From an uncultured Oscillospiraceae bacterium (GTDB lineage Bacteria > Bacillota_A > Clostridia > Oscillospirales > Oscillospiraceae), in NCBI GenBank assembly GCA_900769845.1, contig CAAGIF010000084.1, positions 1 through 20,340 of the forward strand: 20,340 nt of DNA, written 5' to 3'. Positions 1 to 7,179 of this stretch are shown one piece after another. The position numbers and the translations under genes are program-made. Under the pieces are notes generated by a model that did no database searches, was not told the DNA's origin, and worked only from the letters and a program-made list of their open reading frames with translations. How positions within the stretch are numbered: position 1 is the first letter of the stretch; each line of letters begins with the position of its first letter.

Positions 1-151
1 GCAATATTACTCAAGAATTTTCGTTGGCTTAAATTCGATTTCAATCGAAACTTAAACAATTCATCAATTGTCCAAGGTGTTTCTAGTTCGTCTTCACGTT
101 ATTCAATTTACAAGGTACAAGCAATTCGCGGTGTCCGCCGCGAACTTTTAT
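1..151 (-). other. Probable rRNA operon leader, runs off left edge
   Basis: No open reading frame of note. Read on the minus strand, this AT-rich stretch is the transcribed region downstream of two tandem strong promoters. It starts with a 7-bp hairpin (125-131 pairing with 138-144) close to the predicted start of the downstream promoter. It then contains a TACCTTGTAAATTGAATAA-like string (about 97-115), which resembles the 'CCTTGAAAACTGAATA' motif seen in Firmicutes rRNA leaders and 16S-23S spacers. Two more small inverted repeats follow nearer the edge. No 16S, 23S or 5S sequence is visible, so an rRNA gene just outside the window is an inference from promoter architecture and that motif. 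It could instead precede another stable RNA. Confidence 0.55.
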
Positions 152-180
152 ATGTTAACACAGCCCTGATCGTTTGTCAA
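152..180 (-). promoter_or_regulatory. Promoter P2 of tandem pair (probable rrn)
   Basis: On the minus strand, -35 TTGACA (180-175), a 17-base spacer and -10 TAACAT (157-152). The predicted start lies near 145, at the foot of the 125-144 hairpin. It points away from the CBS gene and out of the left edge. Confidence 0.75.
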
Positions 181-288
181 GCACATTTTAAAAGATTTTT
201 CATCTTTTTTTGCGCTTTTTCTTCGACCAGGCTGTGTAATCGTTATCCTCCCGGCGATTGCTCCCGCCGTTCATCAGACAGCTTTGCT

Positions 289-317
289 ATTTTAGCACCG
301 AAGGCGGCGTTTGTCAA
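289..317 (-). promoter_or_regulatory. Promoter P1 of tandem pair (probable rrn)
   Basis: On the minus strand, -35 TTGACA (317-312), a 17-base spacer and -10 TAAAAT (294-289). It lies 137 bases upstream of P2 and shares the string TTGACAAACG with it. This looks like a duplicated promoter unit, as is common in front of rRNA operons. Confidence 0.75.
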
Positions 318-357
318 TAGCTTTTTATAAACTTTTTTCTATAAATTTTATGTTTGT

Positions 358-801
358 TTACAGGGTATCTCTGTTGGATACATTGCTGCTGATCTGAGCA
401 AGCGCATCCCCTGCATCATACGCCATCTCATCCCGACGGGACATATCTCCCAGGCTGACCATGCCGCAAAGTTTCCCATTGTCCACCACCGGCAGGCGGC
501 GGATTTGACGGCTGCCCATAAGACTTGCCGCCATTGCCGCGTCCATCTCCGGTGGAGCTGACACTACGCCGGCTGTCATAATTTCCCGCACTGGTGTATT
601 TTTCGGATCCTTGTCCGCTGCCAGACACCGGATCACCAAATCCCGGTCCGTGACAACGCCGCAAATATTTCCGTACTTGCCACAGACCGGAAGACTTCCG
701 ATATTGTTCCGGGCCAGAATCCGGGCCGCCACTGCGACAGTTTCTTCCGGATCGATTTTAATTACAGCTTGGGTCATAATATCCCGTAGTTTCATTTTCA
801 T
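358..801 (-). CDS. CBS domain-containing protein (two CBS repeats)
   Basis: A 147-residue cytoplasmic protein made of a tandem CBS pair (Bateman module). The first repeat begins KLRDIMTQAVIKIDPEETV and runs through VTDRDLVIR. The second begins VREIMTAGVV and runs through MVSLGDMSRRDE. The IM(T) start and the TDRDL / LGDMS ends are typical of the family. Stand-alone CBS pairs usually sense adenine nucleotides or related ligands and control a partner, but nothing here names the partner. The start at 801 was chosen because CCGGAGGG lies directly upstream (802-809); the longer frame begins 24 codons earlier, without a ribosome binding site. It follows the FolT-like gene after a strong hairpin, so it may have its own weak promoter or be read through. 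No clear terminator follows its stop. Confidence 0.88.
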   Translation of the reverse strand: MKMKLRDIMTQAVIKIDPEETVAVAARILARNNIGSLPVCGKYGNICGVVTDRDLVIRCLAADKDPKNTPVREIMTAGVVSAPPEMDAAMAASLMGSRQIRRLPVVDNGKLCGMVSLGDMSRRDEMAYDAGDALAQISSNVSNRDTL

Positions 802-843
802 CCCTCCGGTGCAGAGTATAGCCCGTTTCCCGGAAGCATATAC

Positions 844-849
844 ATTATA
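844..849 (-). promoter_or_regulatory. Possible -10 element for CBS gene
   Basis: TATAAT on the minus strand inside an AT-rich run between the FolT-gene hairpin and the CBS start. The matching -35 window falls inside the hairpin and reads TGCAGC, a poor match, so this is only a candidate. A nearer TATACT (820-815) would place the start on the ribosome binding site and is less likely. Confidence 0.3.
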
Positions 850-859
850 TATAATAAGG

Positions 860-887
860 ATGCGGCGCTGCATCTGCAGCGCCGCAT
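860..887 (-). terminator. Hairpin terminator after FolT-like gene
   Basis: A perfect 13-bp inverted repeat (860-872 with 875-887, 2-base centre) lies 11 bases past the stop of the FolT-like gene. On the minus strand it is followed by a modest T/A-rich stretch (CCTTATTATAT) rather than a pure T run. It may be only partly efficient and allow read-through into the CBS gene. Confidence 0.65.
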
Positions 888-898
888 GATTTTCTTTC

Positions 899-1993
899 TT
901 ATTCCACAGGCTTCCAGGAAAATTCCAGGATCTCGTCGGTTTTCTCGTTCTTTAGAACCGCCACCTCTGCCACCTTCACAAGGGACTGGTACTTATCCTT
1001 CTTCGGACCGCTCTTGGAATAGCCCCACAGGGTATCGATGGTATATTCCCCATCTGCCGCCTGACCTACTGCGAAAGCCTCTTCGTCCAGCACATAGACG
1101 GACACGGTGTAGTCCGTTTCCTGCTCAAACAGGCCCCGGTAGGCGCTGTCCACGATGCAGATCACGGTTTCCCCGTCCCAATCGTCGGTGCGTTCCAGCA
1201 CCAGGTCCGCCATTGCTTTATTCTCCCGCACCCGCTGCTTTGCGGTGTAATCCGCGCTGCGGGAAGTGTTGGTATAGCGGTATGCCAGATAACCTGCAGA
1301 AGTGACGGTGCCCACCAGCATCAGGCAGATCATCGTGACCACCACACGCTTGGTAAAGCGCATATCCGTATCGGTGCAGTATGTAACCTTTGCCCGCTTG
1401 GTAACCGGCAGCAGGAATTTCAAAAACAGGGTCAGAACCACGGACTCCACAGGGAAGAAGCACAGATTCTTGAAAATTCGGGCAACGGTGAAAATCCCCT
1501 GGATCTGCTCGCTGGCTTCCTCGGGATTCCCCATGTAAGCATACTGCCAAGCGAAGATCACCTGCTGTAAAATCACATTGACAAAGAAGCAGATGAAGAA
1601 CCGGGCAAGCATGACCCGAACAGGGGTCACCTTGGAGCGGTACAGGCACAGCGCGTAGATCATGGTGCTGGCAATTTCTGTCAGCACAAAGGGCAGGAAA
1701 TAATCGCCGGTGGGGAAGATCATGAAACCGATGGTATCGGAAATGATTGCCGCCGGAATTGCCACCACAGGGCCAAAGATCATGGCGCCAAGGGCGGTGG
1801 CCAGCATAGCCGTCTGGATGCTCAACTGAGGCCCCAGAGGAATCGCCAGAGGTTTCAGGACAATACGCAGCGCCACCATCAACGCGGTGATCACCAGCAT
1901 TTTGGTGTCCTTCAGCTCAGCAGCGGCATCCCGCCAGTAGGCGGCGGAGAAGGGATGGGAATACAGGGCAGTGCTTTTTTGTTTCGTTGACAT
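899..1993 (-). CDS. folT: ECF transporter S component, folate (FolT-like) family, with C-terminal extension
   Basis: 364 residues. Residues about 25-200 form a hydrophobic S-component domain with five or six membrane segments (for example TKMLVITALMVALRIVLKPL and GPQLSIQTAMLATALGAMIF). S components bind a vitamin and dock with the shared EcfA/A'/T energizing unit to import it. The folate assignment rests on resemblance to the FolT family and, strongly, on the THF riboswitch just upstream. The start at 1993 (MSTKQ) has AAAGGAGG nearby; the longer frame reads through the riboswitch and is not coding. The protein is about twice the usual length of an S component. After a basic cytoplasmic stretch there is an extra membrane helix (about 215-238), then about 125 mostly polar residues predicted to lie outside the membrane. 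I do not recognise that domain. No EcfA/T genes are in the window, as expected for group II ECF systems. Confidence 0.82.
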   Translation of the reverse strand: MSTKQKSTALYSHPFSAAYWRDAAAELKDTKMLVITALMVALRIVLKPLAIPLGPQLSIQTAMLATALGAMIFGPVVAIPAAIISDTIGFMIFPTGDYFLPFVLTEIASTMIYALCLYRSKVTPVRVMLARFFICFFVNVILQQVIFAWQYAYMGNPEEASEQIQGIFTVARIFKNLCFFPVESVVLTLFLKFLLPVTKRAKVTYCTDTDMRFTKRVVVTMICLMLVGTVTSAGYLAYRYTNTSRSADYTAKQRVRENKAMADLVLERTDDWDGETVICIVDSAYRGLFEQETDYTVSVYVLDEEAFAVGQAADGEYTIDTLWGYSKSGPKKDKYQSLVKVAEVAVLKNEKTDEILEFSWKPVE

Positions 1994-2045
1994 AGAACAA
2001 TCCTCCTTTATTTGGCGCAGGCAGTTTCCGGAGGGATATGTCCGC

Positions 2046-2077
2046 AAAAAATCCCCGGGGCAAATACTGCCCTGGGG
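2046..2077 (-). terminator. Riboswitch expression-platform terminator
   Basis: Minus-strand hairpin: CCCC plus GGGCA (2077-2068) pairs with TGCCC plus GGGG (2062-2053), with single-base interruptions. It is followed by six T (2051-2046). It lies between the THF aptamer and the FolT start, so ligand binding most likely ends transcription here. Confidence 0.85.
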
Positions 2078-2171
2078 AGTTAAGACAGATGCAGACACCC
2101 CAGCCGGACAATCACCCTTGCCCAACCGAGTATCGTTGCTACATACAGGAGTATGATCCAATATGGCGCAG

Positions 2172-2270
2172 CGGGCGCGGATACCCCATCGCGGACGGAA
2201 AGTCCTTCGTCTGTCGCTCAACTCCCCATATTGACAGCACTTTACGCGGGGTTTCCTACTCTGTTCCCCG
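2172..2270 (-). promoter_or_regulatory. THF (tetrahydrofolate) riboswitch aptamer
   Basis: The minus-strand RNA carries the class I THF pattern: GAGUAG (2261-2256), GCGUAAAGUG (2247-2238) and ACGAAG (2210-2205), then AUCCGC (2182-2177) near the 3' end. The helices pair as expected. P1 is CGGG 2270-2267 with CCCG 2175-2172. P2 is CCCC-GCG 2251-2245 with CGC-GGGG at about 2193-2184. P3 is CUGUC 2237-2233 with GACAG 2215-2211. A small GGAC/GUCC hairpin (2205-2193) follows ACGAAG. It sits directly at the predicted transcription start and upstream of a folate-type S component, the classic context. Identification is by eye from remembered conserved positions. Confidence 0.9.
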
Positions 2271-2272
2271 TA

Positions 2273-2301
2273 ATCATACACGATTGGAAAGAAAATGTAA
2301 A
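2273..2301 (-). promoter_or_regulatory. Promoter of FolT-like gene
   Basis: On the minus strand, -35 TTTACA (2301-2296), a 17-base spacer and -10 TATGAT (2278-2273). The predicted start near 2267 coincides with the first helix of the THF aptamer. Confidence 0.82.
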
Positions 2302-2343
2302 TAGGTTTTCCCGAATTCGCTTATTTTTTATCGATATTAAACA

Positions 2344-2369
2344 TTCCGCCCCGGGATCCCGGGGCGGAA
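2344..2369 (-). terminator. Terminator after M3 peptidase
   Basis: A 26-base perfect palindrome, 7 bases past the M3 peptidase stop. It is followed on the minus strand by TGTTTAATATCG and then an A/T-rich run, consistent with a factor-independent terminator. Confidence 0.8.
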
Positions 2370-2376
2370 ACCGCAA

Positions 2377-4077
2377 TTATTCAATTCCCGTCAGATCGTA
2401 GGAAAGCAGGTATTCCTCTGCCGTCTTGCAAACGCGCTTCAGGGTACCCTCGTCGAAAGGATCTCCCAGACCGACTTCTGCCAACAGATCGGTGAAGACC
2501 ATGCTGCCGCCCAGACCGGTGTATTTTAGATAGGTATCGAATGCTGCCTTGGGATCTTTCTGGATCCGATCCCAGAAATCCAGGGCAACCGTCTGAGCAA
2601 GGCAGTAATCAATATAATAGAAGGGGCTGGAATAGATGTGGCTCTGGCGCTGCCAGCCCTTGCCCTCGCCGTAGAAGGGAATCTCACCGGGCTTGACCCA
2701 GGGCATATAGACACCCAGCAGCTCCCGCCAGACCTGATGCCGCTCTTCCGGGCTGAATTCGGGGTATTCATAGATGATGTGCTGGAAGTGATCCACCATG
2801 GTTCCGTAGGGAATGAATGCCAGCGCGCCCTTCAGATGGTTGTACCGGAACTTCCGAGCATCCTCGCCGAAGAAACCCTCCGCCCAAGGCCAGGCAAAGA
2901 ACTCCATGGACATGGAATGTACCTCGCAGCCTTCCAGGCTGGGCCAAATAGTGGAAGAGGGGATCCGGTCCCGGTTTAGGAAGCCGGCAAAAGCATGGCC
3001 CGCCTCATGGGTCACCACCTCCACATCATGGGAAGTGCCGTTGAAATTGGCGAAAATAAAGGGGCTTCTCATGCTGGCGATCCGGGAGCAGTAGCCGCCG
3101 CCGGCTTTGCCGGGCTTGCTCTCCACATCCAGCATTTCGTACTGACGCATGAACTTCCAGAACCTATCGGTTTCCGGGCTCAGTTCGGAGTAGAATTTAT
3201 CGCCCATAGCCAGAATCTGCTCCGGATCTCCCGCAGGCTTAGGGTTACCGGACCGGAAAGCCAGGTCCTTGTCGGCAAAGTTCAGAGGAAATTCCCGTCC
3301 CTGGCGCTGAGCCTGGCGGATATAAAGCTTTTTTACCACGGGCACCAGATACCGCTGAACAGCGATCCGGAATTTTTCCACATCCTCCGGTCCGTAGCAG
3401 TTGCGCTTCATCCGGTAATAGCCCAGTTTGGTATAGCCGCCGTAGCCCAGCTTGCAGCCCATGCCGTGGCGCAGCTTCACCAGTTCATCATAGATCTCAT
3501 CCAGTTCCTGTCCGTGGTCATTGTACCACTGACCCTCTGCGGTCCATGCGGCGGCGCGAATCTCGTCATCAGGATCCAGCTTCCAGGGGGACAGCTGGCT
3601 GAGGGTATAGACCTCCCCGCGGAAGGGGATCTGGGCCGAAGCCAGCAGCTTGGAGTAGCGGGTACGCAAGGCATTCTCCTTCTGCAGATCCTCCACAATC
3701 TCCGGAGAAAAGGTCTTTGCCGCCATTTCGCCGTTGAGGAATGGGACTTTGCCGTACTTTTCTTCCAGTTCTTTCCGGAAGGGGCTTTCCAGAACTGCCT
3801 GGTTCCACGCCTTGAAGGTAGGCTGCAGCAGGGGCATCTCTCGGTTGTAGAAGGCGGTTTCTTCCTCGTAGAAAGGATCCCGGGTATCGATATCCCGGCG
3901 GATTCGGGCCAGGGACACCATGGTATCATACTCCACCCCGGAAAGCTCCGCTTCCCGGTAGATGGCATCTGCGGCTTCGAAGGTTTCCGCTGCCCGGAAT
4001 CTCTCCGTCAGCTCTTCGGTCATGGTCTTCCAGTGGGCAAGATCCGCTCTTTTGTAGGGAATCTGGGAAAATGTCAT
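2377..4077 (-). CDS. M3 family oligoendopeptidase
   Basis: A 566-residue cytoplasmic zinc metallopeptidase of the thimet/PepF superfamily (M3), which cleaves short oligopeptides. The catalytic signature THEAGH is at residues 356-361: H357 and H361 bind zinc and E358 is the general base. The third ligand is probably E385 in CEVHSMSMEF, 24 residues downstream, the normal spacing. The N-terminal two-thirds is the helical domain; the sequence most resembles the M3 subgroup annotated as 'oligoendopeptidase, M3 family', distinct from PepF proper. The start at 4077 has AAAGGAG upstream and a promoter 33-61 bases away. It is a single-gene transcript with its own terminator, divergent from the MBOAT gene. 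There is no signal peptide. Likely role: recycling intracellular or imported peptides. Confidence 0.92.
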   Translation of the reverse strand: MTFSQIPYKRADLAHWKTMTEELTERFRAAETFEAADAIYREAELSGVEYDTMVSLARIRRDIDTRDPFYEEETAFYNREMPLLQPTFKAWNQAVLESPFRKELEEKYGKVPFLNGEMAAKTFSPEIVEDLQKENALRTRYSKLLASAQIPFRGEVYTLSQLSPWKLDPDDEIRAAAWTAEGQWYNDHGQELDEIYDELVKLRHGMGCKLGYGGYTKLGYYRMKRNCYGPEDVEKFRIAVQRYLVPVVKKLYIRQAQRQGREFPLNFADKDLAFRSGNPKPAGDPEQILAMGDKFYSELSPETDRFWKFMRQYEMLDVESKPGKAGGGYCSRIASMRSPFIFANFNGTSHDVEVVTHEAGHAFAGFLNRDRIPSSTIWPSLEGCEVHSMSMEFFAWPWAEGFFGEDARKFRYNHLKGALAFIPYGTMVDHFQHIIYEYPEFSPEERHQVWRELLGVYMPWVKPGEIPFYGEGKGWQRQSHIYSSPFYYIDYCLAQTVALDFWDRIQKDPKAAFDTYLKYTGLGGSMVFTDLLAEVGLGDPFDEGTLKRVCKTAEEYLLSYDLTGIE

Positions 4078-4109
4078 GGTTTATTCCGCTCCTTTGCTTC
4101 GTTTTTTTC

Positions 4110-4138
4110 AGTATAACAGACAAGGGGACGCTTTGCAA
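4110..4138 (-). promoter_or_regulatory. Promoter of M3 peptidase
   Basis: On the minus strand, -35 TTGCAA (4138-4133), a 17-base spacer and -10 TATACT (4115-4110). The predicted start is about 25 bases upstream of the ATG. Confidence 0.78.
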
Positions 4139-4171
4139 TCCTATTTGCTTTCGGATAGTTTTACCTAAATT

Positions 4172-4187
4172 TTGGAAAATTTTCCAA
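4172..4187. repeat. Palindrome between divergent promoters
   Basis: Perfect 16-base palindrome TTGGAAAATTTTCCAA in the AT-rich gap between the M3 peptidase and MBOAT promoters, 18 bases upstream of the MBOAT -35. Its size and position suit an operator, but no regulator gene is adjacent. Confidence 0.35.
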
Positions 4188-4204
4188 TAATTGGGTGTTT
4201 TCGG

Positions 4205-4233
4205 TTGTTTTTACAGGCATTTGCCAGTATAAT
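4205..4233 (+). promoter_or_regulatory. Promoter of MBOAT-DHHW operon
   Basis: -35 TTGTTT (4205-4210), a 17-base spacer and -10 TATAAT (4228-4233). The -10 is perfect and the -35 moderate. The predicted start is about 40 bases ahead of the MBOAT ATG. Confidence 0.72.
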
Positions 4234-4278
4234 GATAGCCGATTACAGAAAAGAACAGGTTAAATAACGGTAATATTT

Positions 4279-5733
4279 ATGGTATTTTCAAGTTTGATCT
4301 TCTTATATGCGTTTTTCTCTCTGTCGCTGGTGGCCTTCTGGGCGTGCCGCAGCCGGAGAGCCCAGAATACGGTGCTGCTGATCTTCTCCCTGGTTTTCTA
4401 CGCCTGGGGAGAACCCAAATATGTACTGCTGCTGATGTTCATGGCACTGACAAGCTGGCTCTGTGCCCTGCAGGTGGAGAAAGCATCCTCCCCCGGAGGG
4501 AAACGGATGTGGGTCATTGCATCCAGCCTCATCGACATCGCCCTCATTGGCTACTTTAAATATGCAGGACTGGTCTGCTCCATCTTTGGCGAAGTTCCCG
4601 AGGTGATTCGCAACATTGCTCTGCCCATCGGCATTTCCTTCTACACCTTCCAGCTGCTGACCTATGTGGTGGATGTGTATCGCGGGGATGCCCCGGCCCA
4701 GAAAAGCTACTGGAATGTGCTGCTGTATGCGGCATTGTTCCACCAGTGCATCGCCGGCCCCATTGTCCGTTACCGCACCATCGACCAGGAACTGTTCGGA
4801 AACAAGCCCAGGCAGCCGGAGCTTGCCCAGGGCGTATCCCGGTTCGCGGCGGGTCTTGCAAAGAAGGTCCTGCTTGCCAATCCCTGCGGCGCTTTGGCGG
4901 ACAGTCTGATCCTTGCGGATTCCGTGGCCTCCGATGCCGCCCAGTTTGCCGCCAATGTGCAAACCCTGGAGGGCATTTCCGTTCTCGGCGGATGGTTGGG
5001 TCTTGCGGCCTATGCACTGCATATCTATCTGGATTTTTCCGCCTATTCCGACATGGCCATCGGTATGGGCAAGATGATCGGTCTGCATTATCTGGAGAAC
5101 TTTAACTACCCCTATATTTCCCGGTCTGTGACAGATTTCTGGCGCCGCTGGCATATGAGTTTGGGCACCTTCTTCCGGGACTATGTGTACATCCCCCTGG
5201 GCGGCAGCCGCTGCAGCCTGCCCCGCAGCGTTTTCAACACCTTTGTTGTCTGGGCGCTCACCGGTCTGTGGCACGGCGCAAGCTGGAACTTTGTGATCTG
5301 GGGACTTTGGTTCTTCCTGTTTTTGATGATCGAGCGGCTGTTCCTGAAAAAGTTCCTGGAGAAAGTTCCGGTGCTTTCCAATCTGTATCTGTTGACGGTA
5401 GTATGCATCGGCTGGGTGATCTTCCGATACACCAACACCGGTCTTGGCTTCACCCTGGTACGCAGCCTCTTCGGTCTGAACGGAAACGAGCTTGCCAGCT
5501 TTACCGCCACCACCACCCTGCAAAGCAAGGCCATTCTGCTGATTGTATGTATAATTGCTTCCACGCCGCTGATGAAGAAGCTCCGCCTCTGGGTGGAAAA
5601 CCGGCTGTCCGGCAAGCTGCTGACCCTCTGGAACGTGGCGTTTTACGCCATCCTTCCCGTGATTTTGCTGTTGCTCTGTACCGCAGGCCTGGTAGGCAAC
5701 AGCTACAATCCCTTCATCTATTTCCAATTCTGA
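4279..5733 (+). CDS. MBOAT family O-acyltransferase (AlgI/DltB-like)
   Basis: A 484-residue multi-pass membrane protein. Family landmarks: the N-terminus MVFSSLIFLYAFF, HQCIAGPIVRYRTI, the DFWRRWHMSLGTFFRDYVY block (H292 in RRWH), YIPLGGSR, and LWHGASWNFVIWG with the invariant histidine H332. MBOAT proteins of this group move acyl (usually acetyl) groups across the membrane to a partner that modifies an extracellular polymer such as alginate, cellulose, peptidoglycan or teichoic acid. The next gene, 10 bases downstream, encodes a DHHW/SGNH-like partner, so the pair probably forms a surface-polymer O-acetylation machine. The target cannot be told, because no glycan synthesis genes are in the window. 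The ribosome binding site is weak, but the start matches the family N-terminus. Confidence 0.9.
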   Translation: MVFSSLIFLYAFFSLSLVAFWACRSRRAQNTVLLIFSLVFYAWGEPKYVLLLMFMALTSWLCALQVEKASSPGGKRMWVIASSLIDIALIGYFKYAGLVCSIFGEVPEVIRNIALPIGISFYTFQLLTYVVDVYRGDAPAQKSYWNVLLYAALFHQCIAGPIVRYRTIDQELFGNKPRQPELAQGVSRFAAGLAKKVLLANPCGALADSLILADSVASDAAQFAANVQTLEGISVLGGWLGLAAYALHIYLDFSAYSDMAIGMGKMIGLHYLENFNYPYISRSVTDFWRRWHMSLGTFFRDYVYIPLGGSRCSLPRSVFNTFVVWALTGLWHGASWNFVIWGLWFFLFLMIERLFLKKFLEKVPVLSNLYLLTVVCIGWVIFRYTNTGLGFTLVRSLFGLNGNELASFTATTTLQSKAILLIVCIIASTPLMKKLRLWVENRLSGKLLTLWNVAFYAILPVILLLLCTAGLVGNSYNPFIYFQF

Positions 5734-5743
5734 GGTAATTGCT

Positions 5744-7132
5744 ATGCCCGATTCCCATAACAAAAAACCAACCCCGTCGCCCCGGCTCGCCATCCCCTTT
5801 CTTGTGGCCCTGGCGGTTTTGACAGTGGTGGCCTTTATCATTCCCCTGCGCCCCACCCAATCCTATGAGGAAAAACGCAATCTGGCGAAATTCCCGGAAT
5901 TTTCTGTGGAGGCCCTGGTTTCCGGTGATTATTTTGACGATATTTCCACCTGGTTCTCCGACACCTTTCCGGGTCGGGAGGGTTGGATGGATCTGAACGG
6001 CGCTCTGTCCGAGCTTCACGGCTATTCCCAGATCGTCATCCAGGGCGACATCCCCCAGGGCGACGAGATCCCGGTGCTTTCCGACCAGACCACCGCTACC
6101 TTCTCCCCGGAAACCGAGCCCGAGGAGACCGTTCCTGAAGAAACCGGCCCCACAGAGCCCATCATTTTGGAAACCGTGGAGCCTCCCACCACTCCCGTGG
6201 AACAATGGGGCGGTGTGGATGCCGGCGAGGGTGCGGAAATTGGCTACGCAAATTCCGTAATTCAGATCGGCGATACTCTGTTTAACTACTGCAGCTTCTC
6301 CCAGGCAGGCAGCGACCGGTACATCCGTACCGTCAACAAATGCGCCCAATCCCTGATGGACAAGGATGTGCAGATTGTCAGCGCCCCCATCCCCACCAGC
6401 ATTGGCATTATGGTGGAAAAGGAGCATCTGGAAAAGCTCCACTGCGCTGCACAGGACGAGATCATCGACTATATGCATGCCGGCACCAGTGACCGGGTGA
6501 TCAAAACCGATGTGTATGACATTCTGGTAGATCACAATGACGAGTACCTCTACTTCCGCACGGATCACCACTGGACTGCCCGGGGCGCTTACTATGCCTA
6601 TGTGCAGATCATGGAGGATCTGGGCCGGGAGCCCGCTTCCCTGGAATCCTTTGAAGAATGGGATCAGGGTCAGTTCGCCGGCAGCCTGGGCGGCAGCGCC
6701 GCCTATCCCAGCAAGCTGAAATGGGACAATGTGTACGCCTACATCCCCCAGGGGGACATTGAAATGATGATCTACCGCAGCGCCGAGGGAGGCTTCGCCT
6801 GGCCCCTGCTGACGGACATGTCCCAAAAAGAAGTTAATACCAAGTACATGACCTTCCTGGCCGGTGACCATGCTCTGTGCATCGTCACCAACAACAGCAT
6901 CCCCGAGGGGACGAACTGCGTGGTGATCAAGGATTCCTACGGCAATCCTCTGATCCCCTTCCTGACCCAGAATTATCACAAGGTCTATGTCATCGACTAC
7001 CGAAAATACAACACTATGAAGCTCAGCCGGTTTGTTGACGAGTACGAGATCGACGATGTGATCCTTCTGAACAACCTGAACGCCGCCCAGAATGCCGCTG
7101 TAAACGACATGCTGGAATGGCTTGTGGGCTGA
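5744..7132 (+). CDS. DHHW family protein, SGNH/AlgJ-like acetyltransferase partner
   Basis: 462 residues. One membrane anchor (about 15-34, AIPFLVALAVLTVVAFIIPL) is followed by the typical YEEKRNLAKFPEFS and FSDTFPGREGW motifs of the DHHW family. A proline/glutamate/threonine-rich low-complexity spacer (about 113-153) is followed by the catalytic-type domain. The name-giving motif DHHW is at 274-277 in RTDHHWTARGAY, and a candidate catalytic serine, S398, is in IKDSYGNPL. In AlgJ/AlgX-type SGNH proteins the Asp-His pair and a serine accept the acetyl group from an MBOAT partner and pass it to the polymer. This suggests the active domain is extracellular and works with the upstream MBOAT protein. 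The start ATG is preceded by GAGG, which overlaps the MBOAT stop, so translational coupling is likely. The acetyltransferase role is inferred from family and pairing. Confidence 0.85.
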   Translation: MPDSHNKKPTPSPRLAIPFLVALAVLTVVAFIIPLRPTQSYEEKRNLAKFPEFSVEALVSGDYFDDISTWFSDTFPGREGWMDLNGALSELHGYSQIVIQGDIPQGDEIPVLSDQTTATFSPETEPEETVPEETGPTEPIILETVEPPTTPVEQWGGVDAGEGAEIGYANSVIQIGDTLFNYCSFSQAGSDRYIRTVNKCAQSLMDKDVQIVSAPIPTSIGIMVEKEHLEKLHCAAQDEIIDYMHAGTSDRVIKTDVYDILVDHNDEYLYFRTDHHWTARGAYYAYVQIMEDLGREPASLESFEEWDQGQFAGSLGGSAAYPSKLKWDNVYAYIPQGDIEMMIYRSAEGGFAWPLLTDMSQKEVNTKYMTFLAGDHALCIVTNNSIPEGTNCVVIKDSYGNPLIPFLTQNYHKVYVIDYRKYNTMKLSRFVDEYEIDDVILLNNLNAAQNAAVNDMLEWLVG

Positions 7133-7141
7133 TGACAAAAC

Positions 7142-7175
7142 AAAACGGGTACGCCGGAACCGGCGTACCCGTTTT
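7142..7175. terminator. Bidirectional terminator between DHHW gene and galT
   Basis: A 16-bp perfect stem (7142-7157 with 7160-7175) with a 2-base centre, flanked by A4 on the left and T5 on the right. It works on both strands for the convergent DHHW (plus) and galT (minus) genes. Confidence 0.92.
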
Positions 7176-7179
7176 TCTA

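Noticed and set aside
1994..2281. In-frame N-terminal extension of the FolT-like gene (96 codons)
   Set aside because: It covers the THF riboswitch and its terminator, has no ribosome binding site, and the residues are arginine/cysteine-rich non-family sequence.
2995..4116. 373-codon plus-strand frame opposite the M3 peptidase
   Set aside because: No motif or ribosome binding site; the HEAGH peptidase is on the other strand.
4303..5856. Long antisense open frame opposite the MBOAT gene
   Set aside because: Its residues (many G, Q, H, no family motifs) are a shadow of the real gene's codon bias, and the plus frame carries clear MBOAT motifs.
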